Position numbers and translations under genes: made by a program. A model generated the notes under the pieces. It was not told the DNA's origin. It did not search any database and saw nothing but the letters and a program-made list of their open reading frames with translations. DNA of 64,000 nucleotides, taken from contig CM064653.1 of assembly GCA_032717465.1 (NCBI GenBank), positions 41,405,993-41,469,992 of the forward strand. Direction: 5' to 3'. The stretch is from Coenobita brevimanus (lineage: Eukaryota; Arthropoda; Malacostraca; Decapoda; Coenobitidae). Shown here one piece after another: positions 44,207 to 57,330 of this stretch (the first letter of the stretch is position 1; each line of letters opens with the position of its first letter).

Positions 44207-44636
44207 CTGGCCACCAGACATGGGGCTAAAGCCAGCTTTTTGGCTTCGAAGACGAAGCCCTTCAAAAGTAATGATGCCGAAGCCGAAGTCGGCGCCCTTG
44301 GAAGTCATGAAGCCGATGACGAAGTCCGCGCCCTTGGAAAGGCGTAAAGCCAAAGCCGAAGCCGAAGTCTACTACTAGTGTAGTAGGGAATACTGTTTAT
44401 CCCATTACGTTCTAGACCTGCTTATATCATGATCCTCTTACAGCGGCATTAAGAAGCATTGTTTCCACTGTCCCACATGTTGTAAACATTTTCTGTCCCT
44501 GGTGCTTTAATCAATGGGGCTGAAGCCCGCCCCATGGCTTCGAAGCCGAAGCCCATGGAAAGTTACGAAGCCGAAGCCCCTGGAAAGTTACAAAGCCGAA
44601 GCCGAAGCCGGCTTCGGCCCCATGTCTGCTGGCCAC
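44207..44636. repeat. 8-bp target-site duplication pair of hAT element
   Basis: CTGGCCAC occurs at 44207-44214 and again at 44629-44636, exactly abutting the inverted-repeat ends of the element between them. The octamer fits the nTnnnnAn preference described for hAT insertion. Confidence 0.85.
44215..44628. mobile_element. Non-autonomous hAT element (MITE), 414 bp
   Basis: The left end is CAGACATGGGGCTAAAGCC. The right end, read on the minus strand, is CAGACATGGGGCCGAAGCC. The first 12 bases are identical and the similarity extends to about 24 bases with three changes. An exact 8-bp duplication, CTGGCCAC, flanks it. CAG...CTG termini plus 8-bp duplications are diagnostic of the hAT superfamily. 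The interior is built largely from GAAGCC/GCCGAA hexamers with spacers such as CCCATGGAAAGTTAC, around a central unique section (about 44378-44513), and there is no transposase. A neighbouring tandem unit (44714-44740) shows the sequence without the insertion, which independently supports the ends. Confidence 0.85.
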
Positions 44637-45500
44637 CCCGTTCATTCATCTACCGGTAACAAACAACTGCAACATCCATCCATCACAGTTCACTGGCACT
44701 TTTCAATCCATAATTGGCTACCTCGTTTATTCATCTACCACCAACAAATACGCGAATACATCCAAGCTGTCAGGTGTATCACCTAACTAAACTCCACTAC
44801 ACAGTGATGCTGTCCGGGGTTTAAATGTGATGGACTGCACAATCATGTTCTAGGCTTGTTATTCGACCATGGATACGGAAATGGCATAATATAAATTCGA
44901 TCATGGACATTCAGATGACAGGGGGGCAAAACAGCTGAGAAACTCTTGGTGACGGATATGGAAGTGATTGCATGGATGAAGAATGGTCAATTCTGTCATC
45001 CGATACTAAGCGATGACAAGCGTCGAGAAAGGTAACGCTATTGTTAACGACAGATAAACAGGTGATAAGATGGTGGAGAAAGTTTTGGTGACTGAGGTAC
45101 AGAGAATGACCTCAGTAAAGAAATTTGTGGACAGAGTAATTTGTATTAAGATATCCATATGAAAATAAGGGTACAGTGTGAAAAAGAAAACTGAACTGAC
45201 AAAGAAAGCAGAAAAATTTTAAAGGATAAAAAACTGATGGCCAGAGTAATGAAAGGTGGAAAATTGGTGGTGGTATATACAGAATGCAAGAAAAATTGAT
45301 GGAGTAAGAGATGGAAATCAAGGTTGGGATGATGATGATGATGATGACATACAAAAGGATACGGGTACCACAAGGAAGACAAATTCGCGGCAACAGCGGT
45401 ACCAATAGTTAGGCGAAAGTGGCGGAGGTGGTGGGTGGACAAGGGGTGGGGGAAACGAGTGGACACGTCGGAGAAAGCTGAGGAAGTAGGAAACAAAATG
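44637..45500. other. Tandem host repeat, then intergenic
   Basis: 44629-44710 and 44714-44790 are diverged copies of an approximately 84-bp host unit (TTCATTCATCTACC / TTTATTCATCTACC, then AACAAA). The hAT element sits in the first. From 44790 on the sequence is ordinary, with a short (GAT)n at 45330-45346. No gene is visible. Confidence 0.55.
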
Positions 45501-46480
45501 GGCGTGGTGGCGGAGTGGTGGGGGCAAATATGCAGAGACGAGAAATTAGAGTGCAGAATGTGATGGTGGAGATTACTGGCGTGGTGGGGACTTAAAGTAG
45601 TGGTGAACGTGATGGACCGTGTGGTCTAGTGGTAGAGACAGTGTGGTGGAATGGTGAATGTAGTGAAGAGAACTTGTGTGGTGACATGAAGTGTGGTGGA
45701 GAGACTATGGGGGTGGTAGTGTGGTGTGGTGACGAGAGGGTCATGGTGGTGTACAATGTGGGAGAATACACAGGTGTGATGTGATGACGAGAAGAAGACG
45801 TGGTTAAGTGGTGGGGGTAATGATGATTATGGGTGTGGTCGAGTAACGAGACGAAGGCATGGTGGAGGTGGTGGTGAAGATATTGGATGTGGTGTCTCGG
45901 TGGTCAAGAGTAATGGTGGAACAGAGAATGTGAAGGTGGAGAGACTGGGCATGGGAGGGTGGGAGATGTTGATATAACGGGTGGTGGTGGTGAAGGTGTG
46001 GGATGACTGGTGGGAAGGTGCCAGTGGTGGGGAGGGGTGAACAGTGGTGGAGAATTTGGTGGTGCCGTCAGTAGAGGGGGATGTTTGTGGTCGAGAGGTT
46101 TAAGTAATAGAAAGGTGTGTGGTGGAGAGATTTATGTTGTGGAAAGATGTGTGGTGGAGAAGCATAAGTGGTGGAAAAGTATAAATGGTGGCTTTGTGCG
46201 TGGTGGAGAGGTGCAAGTAGTGGAGATATGTGGTGGAGATATAAATGGAGGAGAGGTATATATGGAGGAGATATGTAAATGATGGAGAGGTACAAGTAGT
46301 GGTGAGATATACGTGGAGGAGAGGTAGAGGTGATGGCTGTGAGTGGTGGAGAGGTGTAAGTGGTCGAGAGATGTGACTTGCAAAGATGTAAGTGGTGGAG
46401 AGGCGTGAGTGGTGGGAAAGTGGGCATGCATATGTGAGAGGTGGAAAAAGAAGGCGTGAGTAGCACCAATAAAATACAAA
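45501..46480 (+). repeat. GTGGTGGAGAGGT-type degenerate minisatellite
   Basis: GTGGTGGAGA, GGTGTAAGTGGTGGAGAGG and ATATGGAGGAGAGGTA words recur, most regularly between 46100 and 46430 with units of about 20-25 bp. No gene is visible. Confidence 0.65.
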
Positions 46481-47640
46481 AAGGAGAGGAGAGGAGAGGA
46501 GAGGAGAGGAGAGGTGAGGTAATAGTGGTGAGTAAGTGAAGACAGAAGTAAAGAGTGAAGTGCAGAAAGTGGAAGAAGGAGAAGTGAGAGTGTAGGTGGG
46601 TGAAAGTAGAACGGTGGGAGGGGAAGCGGCGGGGAAGTGAGAGTAGTATCTATGAGAATTGGAGAAAGTGGAGAGGAAAGGCTAGATAGTGGTGGGCAAA
46701 CGATGATAGACGCAGTGACAAGTAGAGAAGCAGATATAAGTAGCAATAGTGTGGTGTGCTGGGGAAGGCAGGAGCAAGTGCAAGAAGTGCATGGGAAGTT
46801 GTGGAGAGGGGACTAGCAGCAGAGTGAGAAGTGGGGCAAATTATGGAAAGGTGAGAGGAGAAGTGAGAGAGGTATCAATGGGTGAAGTAGAGAAAATGGT
46901 AAGGAGGTGAGAGTAACGGAGCCAATGGTAAGGAGGTGAGTAGTAAGCTATGAGAGAAGTTGAGAAAGTGGTGGACAGGTGAAGTGAATAGATACGGCAA
47001 AAGAGGTGGAGAAAGTGTTAAGGTAAGAGTCGTATCGGTAAAAACAGTGGAATACGCAAAGGAAAGGTAAGGTGAGAGTAATAACAATACGAGAAGAGGG
47101 TCAGTGGTGAGGAAGACAGAACAGTATCAAGGGATGTGGAGAAAGTGGCGGAGGGAGGGACGGAGGGAGAGACAAGGGTAGGGTCGGTGGGTGAGGTGGA
47201 CGCAGCGGGTGGTGGTGGAGGGGTGGAAGGGAGGGAGGTACTGTTGCCAACGGTACCACACTGCCGGCAGGGACAAAAACTAGGTCCCGCTACCCTCGTC
47301 CATGGCAACCTTGTGGCGCATCCTACCAGCCTTGGCGGAGGAGAGGGGGAGGAGGAGAGGATGAGGGTGAAATGTGGTGGGGGAGGGGGTGAGATGAGGT
47401 GGAGAAGGAGGTGAGATGAGGTGGGGAAGAAGATGAGATGAAGTGGGGGGGGGAGGTGAGACGAGGTGGAGGAGGGGTGACATGAGATGGAGGAACGGGG
47501 TGAGATGAGGTGGGGATAGGGGTGGGATGAGGCTGAAGAGGAGAGTGATATATTGTGACGCTGTGCAGAAAGCTGAGATTTAATTGGTACGATCAATCTT
47601 TTATAATGTTACAAGTCAACTCTGTTTTTCCCACCGCCTA
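46481..47640. repeat. Purine-rich DNA with GGTGAGATGAGGTGG minisatellite
   Basis: (GAGAG)n at 46481-46513; loosely repeated GGTGAGAGTA and AAGTGGTG words to about 47200; an islet of balanced composition at about 47240-47335; then a minisatellite of about 25-28 bp (GAGGTGAGATGAGGTGGGGA) at about 47366-47535 with G-runs. No gene is visible. Confidence 0.6.
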
Positions 47641-49110
<1,470 letters not shown>

Positions 49111-50034
49111 GGGGGCGAGAAGATACCATGATACAAGTGAACAGAGAAAAACTAAAAATTGAATGTAAAAAAAAAAAGGAAGGTGGGATATGAATCAGTT
49201 ACGACGAATATGCTTATGAGGACTGATAGATGCATGAAGACAAGCGTACAGAATTATAGCTTAACAGACAATATTAAGGTAAAGTGGATACGGAACCCTG
49301 TATGATTCAGAGTTAAGAGGAAAAATGGATAAAATAGGACAAGTTACGGGAAGGCAGACGGGAGAACTACCAACAGCATGCCTAGTGGAATGGGTTAGAA
49401 AATAATTCGGCTGACACATCATTCATGCTCATGCAATCCTGGCTCCACCTCACAGGCCAAACCTTCAGCACATATTTGGACGACTACAAGCGGTACACCA
49501 GGATACAGATCCGAGTACGATGCTGAGGATTCAAGATTGGATCTGAGGAGAAAGTAGAAAGCTAGGATGCAACATAAGTACGGGTATGTGCATAAACACA
49601 GATTACCCTCTGACTGGATGGCAAGTAAGCGGAGGGAAAGTGAAGGTACATCAAAGCAACGCATTTTCGTTACAGGGGACAAATAAAAGAGGAAGACAAT
49701 GCACAATTTCAATACTACAAAGCCCAGTAAAAAAGTATATAAAAAAAATACTTGCTGGGCGAAACAATAACGGTAATGAAAGTAAAAGATGTGTCAATGG
49801 ATGATAGAAATGAGAGGAGAGGAAGAAAGATCTGATAATGAACAGAGGAAACGAGAGGAGAATTAAAAAGTCTGACGATTAATACAGGAGACGAAAAGAG
49901 TGGAGAAAGTAAAAAGACCTGATAAAAAAGAAAAAGAAAAAGGCAGAGGGTGGAAAGTAAATAATTAGATAACGGATGGAGGGAAACGAGAAGGGTAGAG
50001 AAAGAAGGTAAACGGAGATAATGATGAGGAGAAG
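49111..50034. other. Intergenic, nothing recognised
   Basis: A-rich ordinary sequence; at 49800-49935 a loose repeat of GAGAGGAGA and TCTGATAATGAA words. No gene was recognised. Confidence 0.5.
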
Positions 50035-50256
50035 ATACAGAAAGACAGGAAGATAAAGATGCAAGAAGACGGGAAGATAAAGATGCAGGAAGACAGGAAA
50101 GGGAAGATGCAGGAAGACAGGAAAGGGAAGATGCAGGAAGACAGGAAGGCTAAGATGCAGGAAGACAGGAAAGGGAAGATGCAGGAAGACAGGAAGATAA
50201 AGATGCAGGAAGACAGGAAAGGGAAGATGCAGGAAGACAGGAAGGTTAACAGCAGA
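50035..50256 (+). repeat. 24-bp minisatellite, about nine units
   Basis: Units of 24 bp, consensus GAAGATGCAGGAAGACAGGA plus AAGG or a TAAA-type variant. Two subtypes (AAAGGG and AGATAAA) alternate irregularly. Because 24 is divisible by three, both strands stay open across the array (an 8-residue MQEDRKGK-like repeat on the plus strand), which is not evidence of coding. Confidence 0.93.
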
Positions 50257-51590
<1,334 letters not shown>

Positions 51591-51700
51591 AACTTGCCCT
51601 CTACAAAATAACTTGCCCTCTACAAAATAACTTGCCCCTATAACATAACATGCCCCTATAACATAACTTGCCCCCAACAACACAACTTGCCCCTGCAGAA
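51591..51700 (+). repeat. 18/19-bp AACTTGCCC minisatellite
   Basis: About five to six units beginning AACTTGCCC. Two identical 19-bp units (AACTTGCCCTCTACAAAAT) are followed by two 18-bp ones (AACTTGCCCCTATAACAT and a variant) and drifted copies. Confidence 0.9.
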
Positions 51701-52579
51701 CGTGAACGACACGTATATTCCATTTTATCCAGTTTGGGGGAGATTTTTTTTTTTTTACTGTATTGTAGGGGTTTCTTCTTTATTACAGTCTTCAAAAATA
51801 AAGACCTTTCCTAACGAAAATAAAATCGTCTGGAAGAATCATCAATAAACTTAAAAAAAATGTTCAAGGTGTTAAGCTTGAGAAAGTTTGTAAATATGGA
51901 GCCTGGTTGACAATGCAACGGAGGGGGAAGAGGGGGGATGGCAACAGCAGGCGGAGGAATCCATGAAGTGACCATTCGTTGTGACACTTTGGGTTCGCAG
52001 TGTGGTGGGCTTGACAGGCTCCCCGGTGCTCCTCCCTTACCATCAGCTTAGTGGCACATACGGGAATATACTATTTTCTGTTTGTTATTTATGCACTGGA
52101 TGCCATGTCTGTTCCAAAGAATATACGATATTTTATTTTCAATTATACACTTTATCTAGAGTATGTCTGACCGGCGCATATTATATAACATCACATAAAC
52201 AGACAGAAAGATAGATATACGGATGGATGGATACAAATAAATAGACTGACACAGATACTCACATAGATGGACAGACAGATATAGATAGAAATATAACACA
52301 GATGGTTTAGCCTGTGTGATGGCGCCAAGATTTCGGGGGCCTGGATGGCTATGATTGGGAGCTGTATTTCACTGGGCTTGCTGCTGACGGCTCCCCAACT
52401 TTTGCACTTCCCCCTTCCTGGTTCTGGATTCTGTCTCACCGCATATTTAGACGGGAAAGACGGTCAGGACAATAATGGTTAATGTTTTTATTCACTGATG
52501 TCAGTATTAAGCTTATAAGAATATCAAACAAGAGAATTCTAATATGTACCAGGTAAACTAAGTCGGAATGTAAAGAGGT
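51701..52579. other. Intergenic with foldback-family core
   Basis: The exact core AATAAAATCGTCTGG lies at 51819-51833, followed by AAGAATCATC and a TTCAAGGTGTTAAG end-like word. GACA/GATA units lie at 52200-52290. No gene was recognised. Confidence 0.6.
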
Positions 52580-52894
52580 ATGGAGTCTTCTAAGCCCAAC
52601 AGGACATTACGAGCTTTGCTGGCAGAGACGGAGCCGCCGCCAGACACCGCGGCGGCGTCAGGGAGGGCGGTGCCAGCATCACCCCTCCCCCCCTCCATCA
52701 CTACCGCCGCACCCCACAGCATCATCCTATCACCCCGCCACCCCCTGGATCAACCCCCCTCCCCCTATTCTAACACATCACACAATCCTATCCAAACACC
52801 ATCACTCCCCTCCCAGCAACCGCATCACACCATGCTGTGCCATTCCCCCATTCCCAATTCTAAAACCCAATGTCACTCGCCCACCCCACCCTAG
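52580..52894 (+). CDS. Weak candidate first exon, Pro/Ser/Ala-rich
   Basis: A frame of 104 codons opens with ATG at 52580. The first 35 or so codons (52580-52685) have balanced, GC-rich sequence with varied amino acids (Met-Glu-Ser-Ser-Lys start, LRALLAETEPPP, TAAASG). Beyond that it dissolves into the pyrimidine-rich tract and becomes Pro/Ser/His-rich. If real, only the first part would be exon, ending at an unidentified donor. There is no recognised domain, no promoter and no neighbouring exon. It could equally be chance. Confidence 0.18.
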   Translation: MESSKPNRTLRALLAETEPPPDTAAASGRAVPASPLPPSITTAAPHSIILSPRHPLDQPPSPYSNTSHNPIQTPSLPSQQPHHTMLCHSPIPNSKTQCHSPTPP

Positions 52895-54054
52895 TTGCCA
52901 ATCATATTTTTTTTCCCCCCACCCACCGTATCATTCCACACCCAAACCCATCGTACCGCTCCTCACCCCACCCCACCGCATCACCCCAAGTCCAAACCTA
53001 TCACTCGCTCTGGACCCTACACCCCACTCACCCCTTCTCAACCCCCACCAACGACTCTTCTTCCAACTCCAAGTGCCCCTCCTTTCCTCTCCATCTAGTG
53101 TGTCTCCTTTAATCCCTTCTTCTCAGCGTATCCCTCCTTTTGCATCCATCCAGTGCGTCTCTCCATTCTACCTTCCATATTAGCGTGCATCTTACTTTTT
53201 TTCTTCATCCACTGCATCTCTCCATCCTTCCCTCCGTGCCAGCGTGCCTCTCCTTTACCCTCCACCTCAGTGAGTCTCTCCACCCCTCTTCAATCTCAGG
53301 GTGCCTCGCCATTCTCCTCCATCCAGTGCTTCTCTCCACTCTTCTCCTCCTTCTGCATGTTTTTCATCTTCCCATTTCAGTTCGTCTCTCCATTCTTCAT
53401 TCCATTCCTTCATCTATTCCTATATCCAATACCCATTCACACTTGCAACCTCTGTCTTCCCCCTCCATCCAAATTCAGTTCCCCATTCTATTTTTCATTC
53501 CATCCTAGTGCGCGTCTCGATAATTTCCACGAACCTTCATCTCTCATCATCATCTACGCATCCTTCTTATATCCCATACAATTTCCTCTCATCCCCCCCC
53601 CCACCCCACGACACACTGCATCCTTCCACTCTCCCCTCCACTCAAAACTCAGTTCTCACCCACTTTTACCACTATAACTCTTTCCACAGTTTCAGCCTCC
53701 TCTTTTCCTTCCGTCCCAGCGCACCTCTCACCTCCTTCCACCATAAATTCAGCTCCCGACTCATATTCAGCACATTTGCATCTTTTCTTCAAACCCACCC
53801 AGTCTCGTTCCACAGCTTCAGTCTCGCCCAAACCCCTCGTAATACCTTCAGTCCGATGACGTATTTATGCTTTATTCTTACTACTACCAGACGATTTTCT
53901 TCATAATAAGGACTTCAGGTTGTGAAACGGTTAATAATGGCTATATATATAAAACTCTGTCAGTTCGAAAATTTATCCTGAAGTAGGGGGAAAAAAAATT
54001 TAGAGACAGCAAAATTAGTGTTAAATATGTCATCGAATTCAAGGTGTTATATCA
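52686..54054 (+). repeat. Pyrimidine-rich degenerate repeats, foldback arm
   Basis: C/T-rich throughout. At 53140-53520, CAGYGYGTCTCTCCAT words recur about every 55-60 bp. At 53849-53935 lies a foldback-family arm with CCTTCAGTCCGATGACG, TTTATTCTTACTACTACC and AGACGATTTTCTTCATAAT. Plus-strand frames are Ser/Pro/Phe-rich artefacts. Confidence 0.6.
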
Positions 54055-55230
54055 ATCCTAATGATGGTCTTCTTCTTTACAACCTTGTCGCTTAGTTCTT
54101 TCTCTTTCATTCAAGTACCTGCCTACTCCTTCAACCTTTCCTCCCTCCTCTCCCTCAACTTTCCACTATTTCCCTTCTGTCTTACTCAAGCCCCCTCCTC
54201 TTAATATATCCTAATGACAGTATTCTCATTTACATCCACATCGCTTACCTCCACCTTCCTCCCTCGTCTACTTAGTTACCTGCCTTCCCCCCTTCCCCCA
54301 ACTTCCTCTATCCTCCCTTCCTCCAATCAATTTCCATCCCACTCGTGCCCCCTCGGTATCACTCAAACCCCTCAATCTATCCTCTTTATACTCACTTCAC
54401 TTTGTTCTAACTTCCTCCCTCATCCATTCAATTAACTGCGTGTTTTCTCTACCCTCCCTCGACTTTCCGCTTAGTTCCCTTCAGAGTCACCCTTCCTCTT
54501 AATATAGCCAACAAACATCACTCCCCTTTACATCCACATCGTTAGCTCCAATTTCCTCCCTCATCCATTAAACTGACTGCCTGCTCTCCTTCCCCCTACA
54601 CCCTCTACCCTCCCTCCCTCCAATCCCCTCCCATCCAACTCGCGTCACCCAGTCTCACTCAACTCCCCTCAATCTAATCCAATGACGGTCTTTCTCTTTA
54701 CGTCCATTCCACTTGGTTTTAACTTCCTTCTTCATTCATTTATTTAACTGCCTGTTCCCTGTCCTTCTGTGCCCTTGTACCTGACTCTTTTCACTCTCTT
54801 CCCATCCCACTCACTCCTCTTCTGTCTCACCCAAACCTCTCCTCTAACTCCATCCCACAAGTCTTCCTCTTCACATATATATCGTATTGCTCTAACTTCT
54901 TCCCCACTCCCATTCCCCCTGCCCCTCTACCCTCCCTCCCATCCTTCCTTCCTTCCTCCCCATCCAATTCCCTCCCCTTCAGTCTCACTCACACATCTTT
55001 AATTCGTCCACAAAACAATCGTCCCCTTTATAATCATTTCTTTTACAGCTCCATAGTCATCTAGTTCACTGCCCCCCTCCTTTCCCGTTTTCCTCCTCCC
55101 TTCACTCCCTCCCCTCCACCCCACTCACAGTCCTCCCCCATTTGTTCCACCCAGTATCATCTTTCCCTTAACCTCCATCTCCTTTAGATTTAACTTCCTC
55201 CTCCATCTATTACATTCACTGCCCTCTCCC
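54055..55230 (+). repeat. Approx. 150-170-bp pyrimidine-rich tandem array
   Basis: A diverged unit with CCTAATGAYGGTCTTCYT, TTTACATCCACATCGCTT, YYTAACTTCCTCCCTCATCCA and ACTGCCTG starts near 54055, 54206, 54370, 54497, 54670, 54845, 55005 and 55150. The spacing is about 130-175 bp, close to nucleosome length. No gene is visible. Confidence 0.6.
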
Positions 55231-55899
55231 TCTCCTTCCACCTCTTCTCCCCTTAAATGAGCCTTCCTTCCACTTCCTCTCTAAACCACTTTACTTTTTC
55301 TCTCCCTCCCCTAACCCTTACTTCTTCCCCCACTCCCTCCTCTGCCCCTTATCTCTCCTATTCCACTCCTCTGTTCCCTCAACCTCTCCCTTTCTACTGC
55401 GCCATTCCTCTCACCCCCTCACCTATCTCTTAACTCCCCCTTCCTCCACTCTCTCCCCAGTCCCTTTCCTCTTCCTATGGACCCACTCCCTTCCATGCCC
55501 CTTACCTCTCCTCCCTCTACTACATCCCCTCCACCTTCACTCTTCCTCCCTCTGCTCCTTCCCCTTCCCCTTACTTCTCCCCCCACGCCCTCTCCTGCTC
55601 TTCACTCTCCCCTACACTTCACTTTCCTTCCCTCCCCCAGTCCCTTCACTCTCTCTCCCTCACGTTCCTCTTAACTCTTCCCTCCCTCATTTACCCCTTG
55701 ACTCTCCCTGCATCCACTCACTCCTAAGACTCTTTCCTCTTCATACATCCACTCCCTCCCCTGCCCTTTATCTCTCCTCCCTCCCCTGCTCCTTCATTCT
55801 CCCTCCTTCCCTCCTCCCACATATCCTCCGCCTTCCCATCTCCCCGCTACACATCGTGACATGGTTGGGAACGTAAATATTGCTGACCTTTCACTCTCA

Positions 55900-55961
<62 letters not shown>

Positions 55962-56186
55962 CTTTCCCACGGCACCAGCAAAAACAGTATCTACTCACTA
56001 CAATGTGAAAGGTCAGAAACGACGAAAGCTTGGAGGCGGATTTTGCAGTGCCAGGAATTTATCATCAAGTGTGACGAATAATAGTTTCCTGGAGATGTTA
56101 TGGCAGACCTTGTAAGAATTTATGAGGCAGAATCTCCATCGTTTCCTTCACGGAGCTGTGTGACCTCCTTATACCTTCCTCTCCTG
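55231..56186. repeat. Pyrimidine-rich DNA, CT/CA arrays
   Basis: Low-complexity CCTC/CTTCC sequence to about 55850, then CT 55899-55920 joined to CA 55920-55956, then about 230 bp of ordinary sequence with no gene recognised. Confidence 0.65.
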
Positions 56187-56690
56187 TTCCACTCCTCCCC
56201 ATGTTCGACCTCCCTACCTTCCTACCCTGTTCCAAACCTCTCTATCTTCTTTCCCCATTCCACTCCTTCCCATGTTCAACCTCCCTACCTTCCTGCCCTG
56301 TTCCAAACCTCCCTACCTTCGTTCCCCATTCCACTCCTTCCCATGTTCAACCTCCCTACCTTCCTACGCTGTTGCAAACCTCCCTACCTTCCTTCTCCAT
56401 TCCACTCCTTCCTATGTTCAACCTCCCTACCTTCCTACCCTGTTCAAAACCTCCCTACCTTCCTTCCCCATTCCACTCCTCCCCGTGTTCGATCTCCCTA
56501 CCTTCCTTCTCCATTCCACTCCTTCCCATGTTCAACCTCCCTGCCTTCCTTCCCCATTCCACTCCTCCCTGTGTTCGATCTCCCTACCTTCCTTCCCCAT
56601 TCCACTCCTTCCCATGTTCAACCTCCCTGCCTTCCTTCCCCATTCCACTCCCTCCCATGTTCAACCTCCCTGCCTTCCTTTCCTTGCCCC
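56187..56690 (+). repeat. 71-bp/43-bp two-form minisatellite
   Basis: The word ATTCCACTCCT marks unit starts. The first four units are 71 bp (for example starts 56257, 56328, 56399, 56470) and the following ones are 43 bp (56470, 56513, 56556 and on to about 56690). The 43-bp form lacks a 28-bp segment (CCCTGTTCCAAACCTCCCTA-type). Neither unit is a multiple of three, so all three plus frames pass through repeating Ser/Pro-rich text. Confidence 0.9.
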
Positions 56691-57264
56691 AGTCCTCCTC
56701 ATGTTCCCCTACTAATTTCTCATGTATACATTTTTTCTTACCTCCCTCTTCCCCTGCCCCTCTCTCTGCCATCCTCTTCCCCTATCCTCCTCCATTTTGT
56801 CTTCCTCCTCCATTACATTTTTGCTCTATCCGTCCTTTTCTTTGTCCCTATTCTATTTTTCCTCCATTCGTCCTGTTCTTCTCTCTCCCTCCCTTTTCTT
56901 TTCTCCAATTTCACTCTACTCATTCTCTTCCTTTACTCTATCTCCCTCTATTCTTTCCCCTCTCCTTCTCCCTTCCTTCTCCATTTTCCTCTACCTCTTC
57001 TCCTCTTCTTCCTTGATCCATTATTTCTCAGCCTCTTTCCTTTTCGTCCTTCTTCCATTTTCTTTCCATTCTTTCCCCTTTCCTCCTCCTCTTCTCCATC
57101 CTTACTTTTCCCGTTTTTCCTTTCTCCTCGCCTCCATTTTTTTTTTTATACTTCCTTCCTTTTAGTCCTTCTTCCATTTTCTTTCCATTCTTTCCCCTTT
57201 CTTCCTCCTCGTCTCCATCTTTCCTCTCCCCGTTCTTCCTGTCTCCTCGCCTCCTCTGTCTCCA
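56691..57264 (+). repeat. Pyrimidine-rich DNA with a 119-bp duplication
   Basis: C/T-rich low-complexity sequence. 57046-57164 and 57165-57256 are direct copies at a period of 119 bp, sharing GTCCTTCTTCCATTTTCTTT and CGTTTTTCCTTTCTCCTCGCC-like ends. Confidence 0.7.
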
Positions 57265-57330
57265 ACCAGTCTTGTTTGTTCCGTTCCAGCCTGGCACGGT
57301 GCCTGGGTGTGGCCCGCAGCAGCAGAGGGA
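57265..57330. other. Strand-composition switch point
   Basis: Over about 60 bp of balanced, GC-rich sequence (AGCCTGGCACGGTGCCTGGG, GCCCGCAGCAGCAG) the plus strand changes from almost pure pyrimidine (more than 4 kb) to almost pure purine (about 550 bp). It contains an imperfect hairpin (GGCACGGTGCC). Function unknown. Confidence 0.6.

Noticed and set aside
50035..50256. A CRISPR-like repeat array
   Set aside because: Units are directly adjacent with no unique spacers, and the window is eukaryotic. It is a minisatellite.
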